Shown here piece after piece: positions 17,253-26,602 of a stretch of DNA of 64,000 bases. The notes under the pieces are model-generated. The model made no database searches, was not told the origin of the DNA, and was given only the letters and a program-made list of their open reading frames with translations. The number at the start of each line of letters is the position of its first letter. Within the stretch, counting starts at the first letter, position 1. This DNA is from Nocardioides sediminis (GTDB taxonomy: Bacteria > Actinomycetota > Actinomycetes > Propionibacteriales > Nocardioidaceae): positions 124,001-188,000 of the forward strand of contig NZ_PZYZ01000005.1 in the NCBI RefSeq assembly GCF_003047295.1, read 5' to 3'. The translations under genes and the position numbers were made by a program.

Positions 17253-18113
17253 TCAGGCGATGGAGTCGAGGACGGCGACGATGTCGGCCCAGGCCGTCGA
17301 CTCCACGTCGATGACCCCGAAGTGGCCGCCCTCGACCTCGACCAGCTCGGCGTCGGCGCCCGCCGTACGGGCCGCCGCGACGTAGTCGCGGGACTGGCTG
17401 ATCGGCACGACGTCGTCGTCGGGGGCGTGCACCATCCAGGCGGGGACCTCGAGGGGGACGTGCCGGGCGGGGTCGGCGAGCTCGTAGTCGGGGCTGTCCG
17501 GCGCGCTGCCCATCAGCGCCTCGACCGCACCCGTGCCCAGCTGCTGGTCGTACGCCGCAGTGAGGTCGACGACGCCGGCCTGCGACACGACGTGGGTCAC
17601 CGGGACGGTCGTCGGCCAGGGCTCGAACCGTCCGCGCGCCGCCGCCCAGGTGGCGAGGTGGCCGCCGGCCGAGTGGCCGAGCGTGACCACGGTGGAGGTG
17701 TCGACGTCGGCGTCCGCGAGCGCCTCGATCGCGGCGTGGACGTCGTCGAAGGTCGCGGGGAAGCCGCCGCCGTTACCGACGCGGCGGTACTCCACGTTGA
17801 GGGTCGTCCATCCCCGGTCGGTCAGGTCCTTGGCGAGCGGCACGCCCAGCGACGCGTCGTACTCGGCCTTCCAGAAGCCGCCGTGGATGACGACCACGAC
17901 GCCGCGGCTCGCGCCGTCGGGCCGGCGCAGGTCGGCGAACTGGGAGGGGTCGTCGCCGTAGGTGAGTCGTTCGGTCATCGGGTCCTCCGTGGTCGCGTCC
18001 TGGGCGGGTTCGTCGGGGCGGGACGTGTCGTCCGCGCCGCAGGCGGCGAGGGCCGACAGCACCCCGACCGCGGCCAGCAGCGCCCGCCGGCTCACCGGCC
18101 CGGGCCGACGCAC
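17253..18113 (-). CDS. Alpha/beta hydrolase (esterase) lipoprotein
   Basis: A 286-residue predicted lipoprotein. The N-terminus has twin arginines, a hydrophobic segment and a lipobox ending in LAAC near residue 25. The catalytic domain has HGGFW (oxyanion hole) and GHSAGGH (nucleophile serine), with late Asp and His in DDDVVP and GGHFG. This pattern resembles BD-FAE/arylformamidase-like esterases. GTG at 18113 is used; a GTG at 18095 is also possible and neither has a clear ribosome-binding sequence. It starts 13 bases after the purL stop, so it may be read with purL although no purine role is suggested. Confidence 0.78.
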   Translation of the reverse strand: MRRPGPVSRRALLAAVGVLSALAACGADDTSRPDEPAQDATTEDPMTERLTYGDDPSQFADLRRPDGASRGVVVVIHGGFWKAEYDASLGVPLAKDLTDRGWTTLNVEYRRVGNGGGFPATFDDVHAAIEALADADVDTSTVVTLGHSAGGHLATWAAARGRFEPWPTTVPVTHVVSQAGVVDLTAAYDQQLGTGAVEALMGSAPDSPDYELADPARHVPLEVPAWMVHAPDDDVVPISQSRDYVAAARTAGADAELVEVEGGHFGVIDVESTAWADIVAVLDSIA

Positions 18114-18126
18114 GTCAGGCCCGCAG

Positions 18127-20433
18127 TCAGGCCAGGGCGGTCGGCAGGGTCGCGCGCCAGGCGTCGCGCAGCTCGGCGACGGGCACCTCGAACTGCCCCT
18201 CGACCGAGACGGCGTCTCCTCCGGTCCGACCGATCGGGGTGACGGGTACGCCGTGGCGCTCGGCGAGGGCCACGAGGCGGTCGGCGTCGTCGGTGGTCAC
18301 CGTCACGATGGCGCGAGCAGCGGACTCGGAGAAGAGGGCGACGAAGGCATCCCCGCCGGCCACGTCGTCCACCGAGACCGAGACACCGATCCCGTTGCGG
18401 AAGGAGGCCTCCGCCAGGGCCTGCGCCAGTCCGCCGTCGGACAGGTCATGGGCACTGGTGACAAGCGAATCGCCGGACGCGTCGGCCAGCAGCGCGCCCA
18501 GGGCCCTCTCGGCCGTCAGGTCGACCCGCGGAGGCAGGCCACCGAGGTGGCCGTGCACGACGTGCGCCCACTCCGAGCCGGAGAGCTCCTCACGGGTCTC
18601 GCCGAGCAGGAAGACGCGCTCACCGGCGGCGACGAAGTGGCTCGGAGTGCGCTTCGTGACGTCCTCGATAACGCCGAGGACGGCCACGACGGGCGTGGGC
18701 AGGATCGCGGTCTCGCCGGTCTGGTTGTAGAGGCTGACGTTGCCGCCGGTCACCGGGATGCCGAGCTCGAGGCAGCCGTCCTTGAGGCCTCGGCAGGCCT
18801 CGGCGAACTGCCACATGACGTCGGGGTCCTCCGGTGAGCCGAAGTTGAGGCAGTCCGAGATCGCGAGCGGGCGGGCGCCGCCGGTGGCGACGTTGCGGTA
18901 GGACTCGGCCAGCGCGAGCTGCGCCCCGGCGTAGGGGTCGAGCTTGGCGAAGCGGCCGTTGCAGTCGGTGGCGACCGAGACGCCGAGGTTGGTCTCGTCG
19001 TCGACGCGCACCATGCCGCTGTCGGCGGGCTGGGCCAGCACGGTGTTGCCACGGACGTAGCGGTCGTACTGGTCGGTGATCCACGACTTGTCGCAGAGGT
19101 TGGGGCTCGCGACCAGGCGCAGCATCGTCGCGCGCAGGTCCTCCCCCGACCCGGGGCGGGCCAGCGCCTCGGCGCCGTCGGCCTGCAGGGCGTCCTGCCA
19201 CGCCGGGCGGGCGAAGGGCCGGTGGTAGGTCGGGCCGTCGTGGGCGACCGAGCGCGGGGGCACGTCGACGACGCGCTCGCCGTGCCAGTCGATCTGGAGT
19301 CGGCCGGTGTCGGTGACCTCGCCGATGACGACGGCCTCGACGTCCCACTTGGCGCAGATCGCCATGAAGGCGTCGACGTCGCCGGGTTCGACGACCGCCA
19401 TCATCCGCTCCTGGGACTCGCTCATGAGGATCTCCTCGGGAGCCAGGCTGGAGTCGCGCAGCGGCACCCGGTCGAGCTCGACCTGCATCCCGCCGTCGCC
19501 GGCGCTGGCCAGCTCGGAGGTGGCGCAGGAGAGGCCGGCGCCGCCGAGGTCCTGGATGCCGGCGACGAGGCCCGCGGCGAAGATCTCGAGCGTGCACTCG
19601 ATGAGCAGCTTCTCCATGAAGGGGTCGCCGACCTGCACGCTGGGCCGCTTGGCGGGACCGTCGGCGTCGAAGGTCTCCGAGGCGAGCACGGAGACGCCGC
19701 CGATGCCGTCGCCGCCGGTGCGGGCGCCGTAGAGGATGACCTGGTTGCCGACGCCGGACGCCTTGGCGAGGTGGAGGTCCTCGTGGCGGAGCACGCCGAC
19801 GCAGAGCGCGTTGACGAGCGGGTTGCCGAGGTAGGTGCTGTCGAAGACCGCCTCGCCGCCGATGTTGGGCAGGCCCAGGCAGTTGCCGTAGTGCCCCACG
19901 CCCTCCACGATCCCGGGCAGCACGCGGCGGGTGTCGGCCGCGTCGAGCGGGCCGAAGCGGAGCGGGTCCATCACGGCGACCGGGCGGGCGCCCATGGCCA
20001 GGATGTCGCGGACGATGCCGCCGATCCCGGTGGCGGCGCCCTGGTGCGGCTCGACGTACGACGGGTGGTTGTGCGACTCGACCTTGAAGGTCACCGCGTA
20101 GCCCTGGCCGATGTCCAGGACGCCGGCGTTCTCGCCGATGCCGGCGAGCATCTTGCCGACCGGCGTCTCCTGGGGGATCTCGCCGAACTGCTTGAGGTGC
20201 ACCTTGGAGGACTTGTAGGAGCAGTGCTCGCTCCACATCACGGAGTACATCGCGAGCTCGCTGCTCGTGGGACGACGGCCGAGGATCTCGCGGATCCGGG
20301 CGTACTCGTCGGACTTGAGTCCGAGGTCGGCCCACGGCTGGTCCCGGTCGGCGTCGCCTGACGCGACGGCGACGGTGTCGAGGGTGCTGGCGCGTGTGCT
20401 GGCTTCGGGGAGGGCCTGCTGGGTCTCGGGCAC
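18127..20433 (-). CDS. purL: Phosphoribosylformylglycinamidine synthase II
   Basis: The synthetase subunit that converts FGAR to FGAM with ATP and ammonia delivered by PurQ, assisted by PurS. At 768 residues it is the small PurL type, consistent with separate purQ and purS genes nearby. Family sequences include [31 protein letters not shown] and [12 protein letters not shown]. The reading frame is open far upstream, but GTG at 20433 is chosen because TAGATT (20441-20446) lies seven bases before it and homology begins shortly after. An N-terminal extension of about 40 Ala/Ser/Thr-rich residues precedes the conserved domain. Confidence 0.95.
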   Translation of the reverse strand: MPETQQALPEASTRASTLDTVAVASGDADRDQPWADLGLKSDEYARIREILGRRPTSSELAMYSVMWSEHCSYKSSKVHLKQFGEIPQETPVGKMLAGIGENAGVLDIGQGYAVTFKVESHNHPSYVEPHQGAATGIGGIVRDILAMGARPVAVMDPLRFGPLDAADTRRVLPGIVEGVGHYGNCLGLPNIGGEAVFDSTYLGNPLVNALCVGVLRHEDLHLAKASGVGNQVILYGARTGGDGIGGVSVLASETFDADGPAKRPSVQVGDPFMEKLLIECTLEIFAAGLVAGIQDLGGAGLSCATSELASAGDGGMQVELDRVPLRDSSLAPEEILMSESQERMMAVVEPGDVDAFMAICAKWDVEAVVIGEVTDTGRLQIDWHGERVVDVPPRSVAHDGPTYHRPFARPAWQDALQADGAEALARPGSGEDLRATMLRLVASPNLCDKSWITDQYDRYVRGNTVLAQPADSGMVRVDDETNLGVSVATDCNGRFAKLDPYAGAQLALAESYRNVATGGARPLAISDCLNFGSPEDPDVMWQFAEACRGLKDGCLELGIPVTGGNVSLYNQTGETAILPTPVVAVLGVIEDVTKRTPSHFVAAGERVFLLGETREELSGSEWAHVVHGHLGGLPPRVDLTAERALGALLADASGDSLVTSAHDLSDGGLAQALAEASFRNGIGVSVSVDDVAGGDAFVALFSESAARAIVTVTTDDADRLVALAERHGVPVTPIGRTGGDAVSVEGQFEVPVAELRDAWRATLPTALA

Positions 20434-20440
20434 GGACGCC

Positions 20441-20446
20441 AATCTA
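20441..20446 (-). promoter_or_regulatory. -10 box of leaderless purL promoter
   Basis: TAGATT on the minus strand lies seven bases before the GTG at 20433. No ribosome-binding sequence is seen between them. Confidence 0.55.
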
Positions 20447-20543
20447 CCGGCCGACGAGGTCGTGCCGGTCGGTCGGTCAGCCCGTGACCGGCGCCCCGCG
20501 CGCTCGGACGCCCGGGCGCGGCGGCGGCCCGGAGGGCGGCGAC

Positions 20544-20563
20544 GAACTACTCCGTTGTAGTTC
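20544..20563. promoter_or_regulatory. GAACTAC dyad upstream of the DUF1906 gene
   Basis: GAACTAC (20544-20550) and GTAGTTC (20557-20563) form a perfect 7-bp inverted repeat with a six-base centre. It is AT-richer than its surroundings. It stands about 35 bases before a TATGGT hexamer (20599-20604), so it could be an operator for the divergent purL/DUF1906 region. Confidence 0.45.
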
Positions 20564-20655
20564 ATTCGTTCCCCTGTTACGGGTGTGACGGAAGTGATTA
20601 TGGTGGCGTGCCGTCGCCTCGGGGGACGGTCCGTCACCGAGTCGTGGGAGTCACC

Positions 20656-22071
20656 GTGCGCCGCCGAACCAGCCTGCTCGCCAGCCTTGCCGTCGCCCTC
20701 GCCGGCACCGTCCTCGCGATCCCGTCGCCGGCCGTGTCGGACCCGGCCTCCTCGTCCACGCCGTCCGCCCCGTCCGCGCGACAGGCGGCCCGGATCGCAG
20801 CCGCGACGCCCGGCGACTTCACCGGGCACGGCTTCGACCAGTGCGTCGCGCCGACCCAGGCCGCCATGGACGCGTGGATCAAGCACTCGCCCTTCCGCGC
20901 CGTGGGCATCTACATCTCGGGGGACTCCCGCGCCTGCCGCACCCAGCCCAACCTCTCCCCCACCTGGGTGGCGACGCAGGTGTCGCGCGGCTGGCGACTG
21001 CTCCCGATCGCGCTGGGTCCGCAGGCCTCCTGCCTCGACCGGTTCCCCCGCTACGACGACGACTTCAAGATCGACCCGAGGTCCGCGGGGAACTACGCCG
21101 CCGCCCGCGCCCAGGGCGTGGTCGAGGCCGACAAGAACGCCGCGGACGCGGCCGCACTGGGCATCGGCGCCGGCGCCACGCTCTGGTACGACCTCGAGGC
21201 CTTCGACCTCGGCAACACCAGCTGCCGCGAGTCCGCCCTGGCGTTCACCAGCGCGTGGGTCACCCGGATCAAGCAGCTGGGCTACGTCGCCGGCTTCTAC
21301 TCCAGCGCGAGCTCGGGCATCAAGATGCTCGACGACGCCCGCCGGTTCCGGCCCGGCCAGTTCGCCCTGCCGGACCGCATCTGGATCGCCCGCTGGGACG
21401 GCATCGCCAACACGTCCACGAGCTACATCAAGGAGGACGGCTGGCGCCCCGGCGGCCGGATGAAGCAGTACCGCGGCGGCCACAACGAGACGTGGGGCGG
21501 CGTCACCATCAACATCGACAGCAACTGGCTCGAGCTCAGCGGGACCCCCGCTCCGCCGGCGCCCGCTCCCGCGCCGGCTCCCGCTCCCGCCCCCGCGGCC
21601 GTGGCGCCCGAGTCCCACTGCGGCGGCACCCGGGTCGACTTCCCGGCGTACTACACGCTCAAGCCGCGCGCGGCCAGCCGCACCCGCACCCTCGCCCTGC
21701 AGTGCCTGCTCAAGGAGAAGAAGCGGTACGTCGGCAAGCTGGACGGCGTCTACGACCGCGCGACCCGGCGCGCCGCCGGGGCGTGGATGAAGTCGCGCGG
21801 ATTCACGCCCACCCGGACCTGGAGGCGCAAGCACTGGGTCGCGCTGCTCGCCGGCCAGGACCGGTCGGTGCTGGAGGTCGGCTCCACCGGACGGGTCGTC
21901 TTCCGGCTCCAGCGCGCGCTCACGGCGGCCCGGCAGAAGGTCGCCGTCACGGGCACCTTCGACGAGGCCACCCGGACCGCGCTGCTCGCCTACCAGGCGC
22001 GGGTCAAGGCGGCGCCCACCGGCACGACCGACGCACGCACCTGGCGGAAGCTGGCCAAGGGCCGCTTCTGA
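20656..22071 (+). CDS. Secreted DUF1906 glycoside-hydrolase-like protein with peptidoglycan-binding domains
   Basis: A 471-residue exported protein. A signal peptide ([20 protein letters not shown] and following) is followed by a DUF1906/Rv2525c-like TIM-barrel-like domain from about residue 50 to 300. It contains GIYISGD and [10 protein letters not shown] Pro-Ala linker with PAPAPAPAP repeats follows. The C-terminus holds two peptidoglycan-binding type 1 repeats, the last with [20 protein letters not shown] at 20656 has GGAG six bases upstream; an in-frame GTG at 20608 would add 16 residues before the signal peptide. It probably acts on or binds the cell wall. It converges with an M23 peptidase gene 41 bases downstream. 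Confidence 0.82.
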   Translation: MRRRTSLLASLAVALAGTVLAIPSPAVSDPASSSTPSAPSARQAARIAAATPGDFTGHGFDQCVAPTQAAMDAWIKHSPFRAVGIYISGDSRACRTQPNLSPTWVATQVSRGWRLLPIALGPQASCLDRFPRYDDDFKIDPRSAGNYAAARAQGVVEADKNAADAAALGIGAGATLWYDLEAFDLGNTSCRESALAFTSAWVTRIKQLGYVAGFYSSASSGIKMLDDARRFRPGQFALPDRIWIARWDGIANTSTSYIKEDGWRPGGRMKQYRGGHNETWGGVTINIDSNWLELSGTPAPPAPAPAPAPAPAPAAVAPESHCGGTRVDFPAYYTLKPRAASRTRTLALQCLLKEKKRYVGKLDGVYDRATRRAAGAWMKSRGFTPTRTWRRKHWVALLAGQDRSVLEVGSTGRVVFRLQRALTAARQKVAVTGTFDEATRTALLAYQARVKAAPTGTTDARTWRKLAKGRF

Positions 22072-22112
22072 GCGAGGCGGCGCTGCGGTGACGCCCGGCT
22101 GGCTGCGTCAGG

Positions 22113-22733
22113 TCACGGGACCTCGACGACCCGGCCGTTGCGGGGCAGCCCGCCGCCGAACACGACCGGCAGCCCCCTGGCCGTCGTCATGTCCATCCGG
22201 TCGACGGCCTGCACGTGCAGGTGGGGCTCGGTGCTGTTGCCCGAGTTGCCGCACCCGCCCACGGGCTGACCGGCAGTGACGGACTCGCCGGGCGCGACCC
22301 GGATGCTGCCCCTGCGCAGGTGGCACAGGGCCACCAGCACCCCCGGCGCCACCTCGATCACAAGGTGGTTGCCGGCCAGGCCCACCCACCCGTCGCTCAG
22401 CCGGCGACGCTGGGTGAGTGCGTAGGACACCGACGGGAGCCCCCGGTGGGCGTCGTGGTCGGGATCGCCGTCGCGGGTCGCGAGGACCGTGCCGGACGCG
22501 GGCGCGAGGACCGGGCGCCCGAAGCCGGTGAACCGGTCCGGCGGCTCGGGGCGGAGCAGCGACGCCAGGCGCACCGGGGCCGAGCGACCCCGCGCGTCCA
22601 CCGGCACGAAGTCGATCGCGTACGTCGACCCGAACAGGTCGGTGCCGTGGCTGGGCACCCGGTCGGCGGGGCTGTTCTGCACCAGCCACCTGCCCCGGAA
22701 GGGGTACGCGAGCCGGAGGGGGTCATCCGCCAT
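22113..22733 (-). CDS. M23-type peptidase domain protein
   Basis: A 206-residue protein with a LasA/M23 metallopeptidase-like beta-domain. PHLHVQ supplies the HxH zinc motif near the C-terminus. SHGTDLFGSTYAIDF near residue 30 supplies an upstream His/Asp pair, with atypical spacing for the first ligand motif. The segment GRPVLAPASGTVLATRDGD is typical of the family. No signal peptide is visible, so it may be cytoplasmic, exported by a non-classical route or catalytically inactive. ATG at 22733 has GGGGGAG about 6 bases upstream. Confidence 0.78.
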   Translation of the reverse strand: MADDPLRLAYPFRGRWLVQNSPADRVPSHGTDLFGSTYAIDFVPVDARGRSAPVRLASLLRPEPPDRFTGFGRPVLAPASGTVLATRDGDPDHDAHRGLPSVSYALTQRRRLSDGWVGLAGNHLVIEVAPGVLVALCHLRRGSIRVAPGESVTAGQPVGGCGNSGNSTEPHLHVQAVDRMDMTTARGLPVVFGGGLPRNGRVVEVP

Positions 22734-22812
22734 GAAGGCTCCCCCGACGGCCGACCCGACGCACGACCTGGCTCCCGCCGTGGTTCGCGCCGTGGCTCAT
22801 GAGTCCGGCGGA

Positions 22813-23262
22813 TCAGGCGGGCGGGCCGACCAGCAGCGCCAGGCCCGTGAGCGCGAGGACGGCGACGACGCCGATGCCGACCGCGCGGCGCTGGTGCTCC
22901 AGCAGCCACCAGACCAGCCGCTGGACGGCCGTGGGGCTGTCGGCCCGCGAGAGCCAGGCGTCGCCCAGCAGGCCGCGCCGGTCGGCGTACCGCTCGAAGG
23001 GCAGCGTCGCGAACGGCGGCACCGCGGCGGCGAGGCCGAGGACGAGACGGCCCGGCGACCAGCGCTGGTCCACGGCCACCAGCAGCGTGGTCAGGCCGTA
23101 GGCGATGAAGACGACGCCGTGGACCATGCCGAAGACGCTGACCCCGAGCTCGGTCGTCTCGGTGACGTACTTGAGGAACATGCCGGCCAGCAGCAGCGCC
23201 CAGGTGATCGCCTCGGCGGTCGCGAGCGCGCGGAAGAGCCGGCGCGGGGAGACGGTGCTCAT
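22813..23262 (-). CDS. DUF3817 membrane protein
   Basis: A 149-residue inner-membrane protein of the DUF3817 family with four predicted segments. The N-terminus [26 protein letters not shown] and the loop [14 protein letters not shown] carry the family's conserved E, K and H residues. ATG at 23262 overlaps the purQ stop as ATGA, so it is coupled to purQ translation. Function unknown. Confidence 0.85.
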   Translation of the reverse strand: MSTVSPRRLFRALATAEAITWALLLAGMFLKYVTETTELGVSVFGMVHGVVFIAYGLTTLLVAVDQRWSPGRLVLGLAAAVPPFATLPFERYADRRGLLGDAWLSRADSPTAVQRLVWWLLEHQRRAVGIGVVAVLALTGLALLVGPPA

Positions 23263-23927
23263 GCGAACGTCGCGGCAGCGAGCGAGGTGAAGAACCCGAG
23301 CCCGTCGGTGCCCGGACCGGTCAGGTCCTCCACCGCGTGCTCGGGGTGGGGCATCAGCCCGACCACGTTGCCGCGGTCGTTGGTGATGCCGGCGATGGCA
23401 CGGGCCGAGCCGTTGGGGTTGTCGTCGAGGTAGCGCGCCACCACGAGGCCCTCCCCCTCGAGGCGGTCGAGCGTCGGCTCGTCGGCGACGAAGCCGCCCT
23501 CGCCGTTCTTGAGCACGATGGTGACCTCGGCGCCCTCGTCGTAGGCCGACGTCCACGCGGTGCGGTTGTTCTCGATGCGCAGGCGCTGGTCGCGGCACAC
23601 GAACTTGCGGTGGTCGTTGCGGATCAGCGCGCCGGGGAGCAGGTGGGACTCGCAGAGAATCTGGAAGCCGTTGCAGATCCCGAGCACCGGCATCCCACGG
23701 CCGGCGGCCTCGACGACCTCGGTCATGACCGGTGCGAAGCGGGAGATCGCCCCGCACCGCAGGTAGTCGCCGTAGGAGAACCCGCCAGGGAGGACGACCG
23801 CGTCGACGCCGCGCAGGTCGTGGTCGCCGTGCCACAGGGCGACGGCCTCGTGGCCGCCGATGCGGACCGCGCGCTGCGCGTCGACATCGTCGAGCGAGCC
23901 GGGGAAGGTGACGACGCCGATCTTCAT
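23259..23927 (-). CDS. purQ: Phosphoribosylformylglycinamidine synthase I (glutaminase)
   Basis: The class I glutamine amidotransferase that supplies ammonia to PurL. The 222-residue protein begins [13 protein letters not shown] and has [13 protein letters not shown]. The nucleophile cysteine is in GICNGFQ and the His-Glu pair in MPHPEH. The start ATG at 23927 is preceded by GGGGGCC rather than a clean ribosome-binding sequence. It lies 52 bases after purS, with a small hairpin between them, and overlaps the DUF3817 gene downstream. Confidence 0.95.
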   Translation of the reverse strand: MKIGVVTFPGSLDDVDAQRAVRIGGHEAVALWHGDHDLRGVDAVVLPGGFSYGDYLRCGAISRFAPVMTEVVEAAGRGMPVLGICNGFQILCESHLLPGALIRNDHRKFVCRDQRLRIENNRTAWTSAYDEGAEVTIVLKNGEGGFVADEPTLDRLEGEGLVVARYLDDNPNGSARAIAGITNDRGNVVGLMPHPEHAVEDLTGPGTDGLGFFTSLAAATFA

Positions 23928-23951
23928 TCGGGGCCCCCGCGGAGGTGTGAG

Positions 23952-23968
23952 CGAAGCGAGCAGCTTCG
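23952..23968 (-). repeat. Small hairpin between purS and purQ
   Basis: CGAAGC at 23952-23957 pairs with GCTTCG at 23963-23968 around five bases. Its position between two subunit genes of one complex suggests a role in transcript processing or relative expression. The stem is short. Confidence 0.35.
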
Positions 23969-23979
23969 TGGGGTGGCTT

Positions 23980-24255
23980 TCATGCCTTGTGCTTCCCGGC
24001 CGCCTCGGCGAGGACCTCGACGTGCACCTCGAAGTCCTCGATCACCGGGTTGGAGAGCAGCGTCTCGGCCATCTTGGTGACCTCCGCGAGGGCCTCGTCC
24101 GACGGCTCACCGTCGAGCTCGAGCTCGAAGCGCTTGCCCTGGCGGACGTCGGTGACGCCGGCGAAGCCCAGCCGCGGCAGGGCGCCGAGGACGGCCTTGC
24201 CCTGCGGGTCGAGGATCTCGGGCTTGGGCATGACATCGACCACGTAACGGGCCAC
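23980..24255 (-). CDS. purS: Phosphoribosylformylglycinamidine synthase subunit PurS
   Basis: A 91-residue PurS subunit that bridges PurL and PurQ. It has the family features [18 protein letters not shown] and [19 protein letters not shown] at 24255 is chosen because AGGAGC lies about 6 bases upstream; a longer in-frame extension is unsupported. TAGGAT at 24291-24296 could be its -10 box, giving a leader of about 30 bases. PurQ follows on the same strand. Confidence 0.93.
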   Translation of the reverse strand: MARYVVDVMPKPEILDPQGKAVLGALPRLGFAGVTDVRQGKRFELELDGEPSDEALAEVTKMAETLLSNPVIEDFEVHVEVLAEAAGKHKA

Positions 24256-24375
24256 GGGACGCTCCTGGGACGGCGGCGGGGTGCGCCCCGATCCTATCGG
24301 CGGCCCACGGTGGCGGCACATCGCGTCCGCGGGGCCGGACCGGGTGCCGTGCGCCGCCACCCTGGCGACGACGGA

Positions 24376-24561
24376 TCAGGTACGCCGCGCCGAGACGATG
24401 AGCAGCGCGACGCCGAGCCCGGCGATGAGCGGTCCGACGATCGCCCAGAAGGAGGAGCCCGTCATGGCCGACCCACCGACGTACCCCAGACCCTGGAAGG
24501 TGAACAGCGCCCCGAAGACCACCATCACCAGCCCGACCGGGATGCCGATGCCGCGCTTCAC
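24376..24561 (-). CDS. Small two-segment membrane protein
   Basis: A 61-residue protein with two hydrophobic segments (GIPVGLVMVVFGALFTFQG and FWAIVGPLIAGLGVALLIV) separated by a short polar loop. GTG at 24561 overlaps the acyl-CoA ligase stop as GTGA, which supports both start and expression by coupling. No family recognised. Confidence 0.7.
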   Translation of the reverse strand: MKRGIGIPVGLVMVVFGALFTFQGLGYVGGSAMTGSSFWAIVGPLIAGLGVALLIVSARRT

Positions 24562-26114
24562 TTGAGCTCGCGCTTGAGGATCTTGCCGGTGGCCGTCATC
24601 GGGAGGGCGTCGACGAGCTCGACGATGCGCGGGTACTTGTAGCCCGCCATCTGCTCCTTGCTCCACGCGACGATCTCCTCGGGCGTGACGTCGACGTCCT
24701 TCTCCGGGATGATCACGGCCTTGATCTCCTCGCCGTGGCTCTCGTGCGGGACGCCGATGACGGCGGCGAGGCTGACGGCGGGGTGCGTCATCAGCACCTC
24801 CTCGACCTCGCGCGGGTACACGTTGTAGCCGCCGCGGATGATCATGTCCTTGGAGCGGTCGACGATGTAGTAGTAGCCGTCCTCGTCCTTGCGGGCGAGG
24901 TCACCGGAGCGGAACCAGCCGTCGTGGATGGCGTCGGCGGTCGCGTCGGGGCGGTCGTAGTAGCCCTTCATGATGTTGGGACCCTTGATGGCGATCTCGC
25001 CGACGTCGCCCTCGGCGTCGTTCCAGCTCCCCGGCTCGGGGTTGATCAGCTTCATCTCCACGCCGGGGATCGGGACGCCGATCGACCCGACGCGCACCTC
25101 CTGCCCGTACGGCGAGAAGCTGGCCACCGGCGACGTCTCGGACAGGCCGTAGCCCTCGAGGATGGTGACGCCGAAGCGCTTCTCGAACTCCTTGTGCACC
25201 TCGACCGGCAGCGCCGAGCCGCCGGCGGCGGCGACCCGCAGCCTGTCGGCGATGGCGTGGACGTCGACCCCGGAGTCGTCGAGCGCGCCGAGGAGGCCCC
25301 AGTACATGGTCGGGACGCCGGCGAAGAACGTGACGCCCTCCTTGGCCATCGTCTTGAGCGCCGCGTCGGCCTCGAAGCGGGGCAGCATCACCACGGTGCC
25401 GCCGAAGGCGAAGCCGCCGTTCTGGATGACCGTCTGGCCGAAGGAGTGGAACAGCGGCAGCACGCACAGGTAGGTGTCGGGCTTCGAGGCGTCGGCGCCG
25501 AAGAGGTCCTTGCCGGCCATCGCGTTGGAGTGCATGTTGCGGTGCCGCAGCTCGGCGCCCTTGGGCTGGCCGGTGGTGCCGGACGTGTAGAGGATGACGG
25601 CGGTGTCGTCGTCGTCCACGGCCACGGTGTCGAACGTCGGCGGCTGCCCGGCGAGCGCCTGGCCGAGCGTCTCGGTGCCCTCGATCGGGGAGGCCGCGGC
25701 CGGGTCGACGGTGATCACGAAGAAGTGCTCGCAGCCGGGGGTGGCCCCGAAGCCCTCGTGACCGGCCTGGCCGATCGGGAGCTCGTCGGTGCCCTGGAAG
25801 CAGAAGTAGGCCTTCGCGTCCGAGTCGGCGAGGTGGTAGGCCACCTCGCGGCCCTTGAGCAGCACGTTGAGCGGCACCACGGTCGCCCCCGCCTTGAGGA
25901 TCCCGTAGTAGACGATCGGGAAGTACGGCAGGTTGGGGCAGCTCAGCGCCACCTTGTCGCCCGGCCGGATGCCGCGCGAGACGAGCAGGTTGGCGACCTG
26001 GTTGGCGGCGCCGTCGACCTGTGCGTAGGTGAGTCGGGTGTCGCCGAGGACCACGGCCTCGCGGTCGGCGTACTGGCTGGCGGAGTCTTCGAGCAGCGAG
26101 GAGAGGTTCGGCAT
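24558..26114 (-). CDS. Long-chain fatty-acid-CoA ligase type AMP-dependent synthetase
   Basis: A 518-residue ANL-superfamily ligase that activates a fatty acid to acyl-CoA. Motifs visible are YTSGTTGQPKGAELRHRN (P-loop), GYGLSETSPV, WFRSGDLARKDEDGYYYIVDR and the catalytic lysine in PMTATGKILKREL at the C-terminus. Leaderless transcription is likely: TAGGTT (26122-26127) is seven bases before the ATG at 26114. The small membrane protein downstream is translationally coupled. Chain-length preference is unknown. Confidence 0.9.
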   Translation of the reverse strand: MPNLSSLLEDSASQYADREAVVLGDTRLTYAQVDGAANQVANLLVSRGIRPGDKVALSCPNLPYFPIVYYGILKAGATVVPLNVLLKGREVAYHLADSDAKAYFCFQGTDELPIGQAGHEGFGATPGCEHFFVITVDPAAASPIEGTETLGQALAGQPPTFDTVAVDDDDTAVILYTSGTTGQPKGAELRHRNMHSNAMAGKDLFGADASKPDTYLCVLPLFHSFGQTVIQNGGFAFGGTVVMLPRFEADAALKTMAKEGVTFFAGVPTMYWGLLGALDDSGVDVHAIADRLRVAAAGGSALPVEVHKEFEKRFGVTILEGYGLSETSPVASFSPYGQEVRVGSIGVPIPGVEMKLINPEPGSWNDAEGDVGEIAIKGPNIMKGYYDRPDATADAIHDGWFRSGDLARKDEDGYYYIVDRSKDMIIRGGYNVYPREVEEVLMTHPAVSLAAVIGVPHESHGEEIKAVIIPEKDVDVTPEEIVAWSKEQMAGYKYPRIVELVDALPMTATGKILKRELK

Positions 26115-26121
26115 GCCGCCA

Positions 26122-26127
26122 AACCTA
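26122..26127 (-). promoter_or_regulatory. -10 box of leaderless acyl-CoA ligase promoter
   Basis: TAGGTT on the minus strand is seven bases before the ATG at 26114. Confidence 0.55.
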
Positions 26128-26170
26128 CTCAGAGGTAGTGACGCCAGTCACCCGTCGTCTCGCGGAGACC

Positions 26171-26602
26171 TCAGTCCGTACGCCGGGCCAGGATGCGCCC
26201 GGCCCTGCGCACGTCCGCGGCGATCGCGAGACCGGCCAGCCGGCCGGCCACGCTCGCGGGCACGCGCCAGGCGCCACGGCCGCCCACGTCGCCGCTGACG
26301 TCGACGCGGCAACCACGCGGCGTACGGGCGAAGCGGAGCGACAGCGTCGCCTCCACGCCGCGCCACCAGCCGCGCTCGGTCCAGACGTGCGGCGGGTCCA
26401 TCTCGACGATCTCGAGCCGGGGACGGACGCCGACGGTCGTCGTCTCCTGCCACCTCTGGCCCAGGTGGGGCTCCTCGCCGGCCGGCACGGTCACCGAGCG
26501 CAGCGACGACTGCCACTCCGGACGGTTGCGGGGGTCGGAGAGGTAGGCGTAGGCGACCTCGACCGGGACGGGGAGGTCGACGGAGGTGCGGAAGCCGGTC
26601 AG
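26171..26602 (-). CDS. SRPBCC family protein with apparent CTG start
   Basis: A 143-residue START/SRPBCC-fold protein. The N-terminal [23 protein letters not shown] and the middle [16 protein letters not shown] match the polyketide-cyclase/coenzyme-Q-binding type of ligand-binding fold. There is no in-frame ATG, GTG or TTG between the end of purC and the first conserved residues. The best start is CTG at 26602, which overlaps the purC stop as CTGA and has GGGGGAG about five bases upstream. Ligand unknown. It is likely expressed only with purC. Confidence 0.7.
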   Translation of the reverse strand: MTGFRTSVDLPVPVEVAYAYLSDPRNRPEWQSSLRSVTVPAGEEPHLGQRWQETTTVGVRPRLEIVEMDPPHVWTERGWWRGVEATLSLRFARTPRGCRVDVSGDVGGRGAWRVPASVAGRLAGLAIAADVRRAGRILARRTD

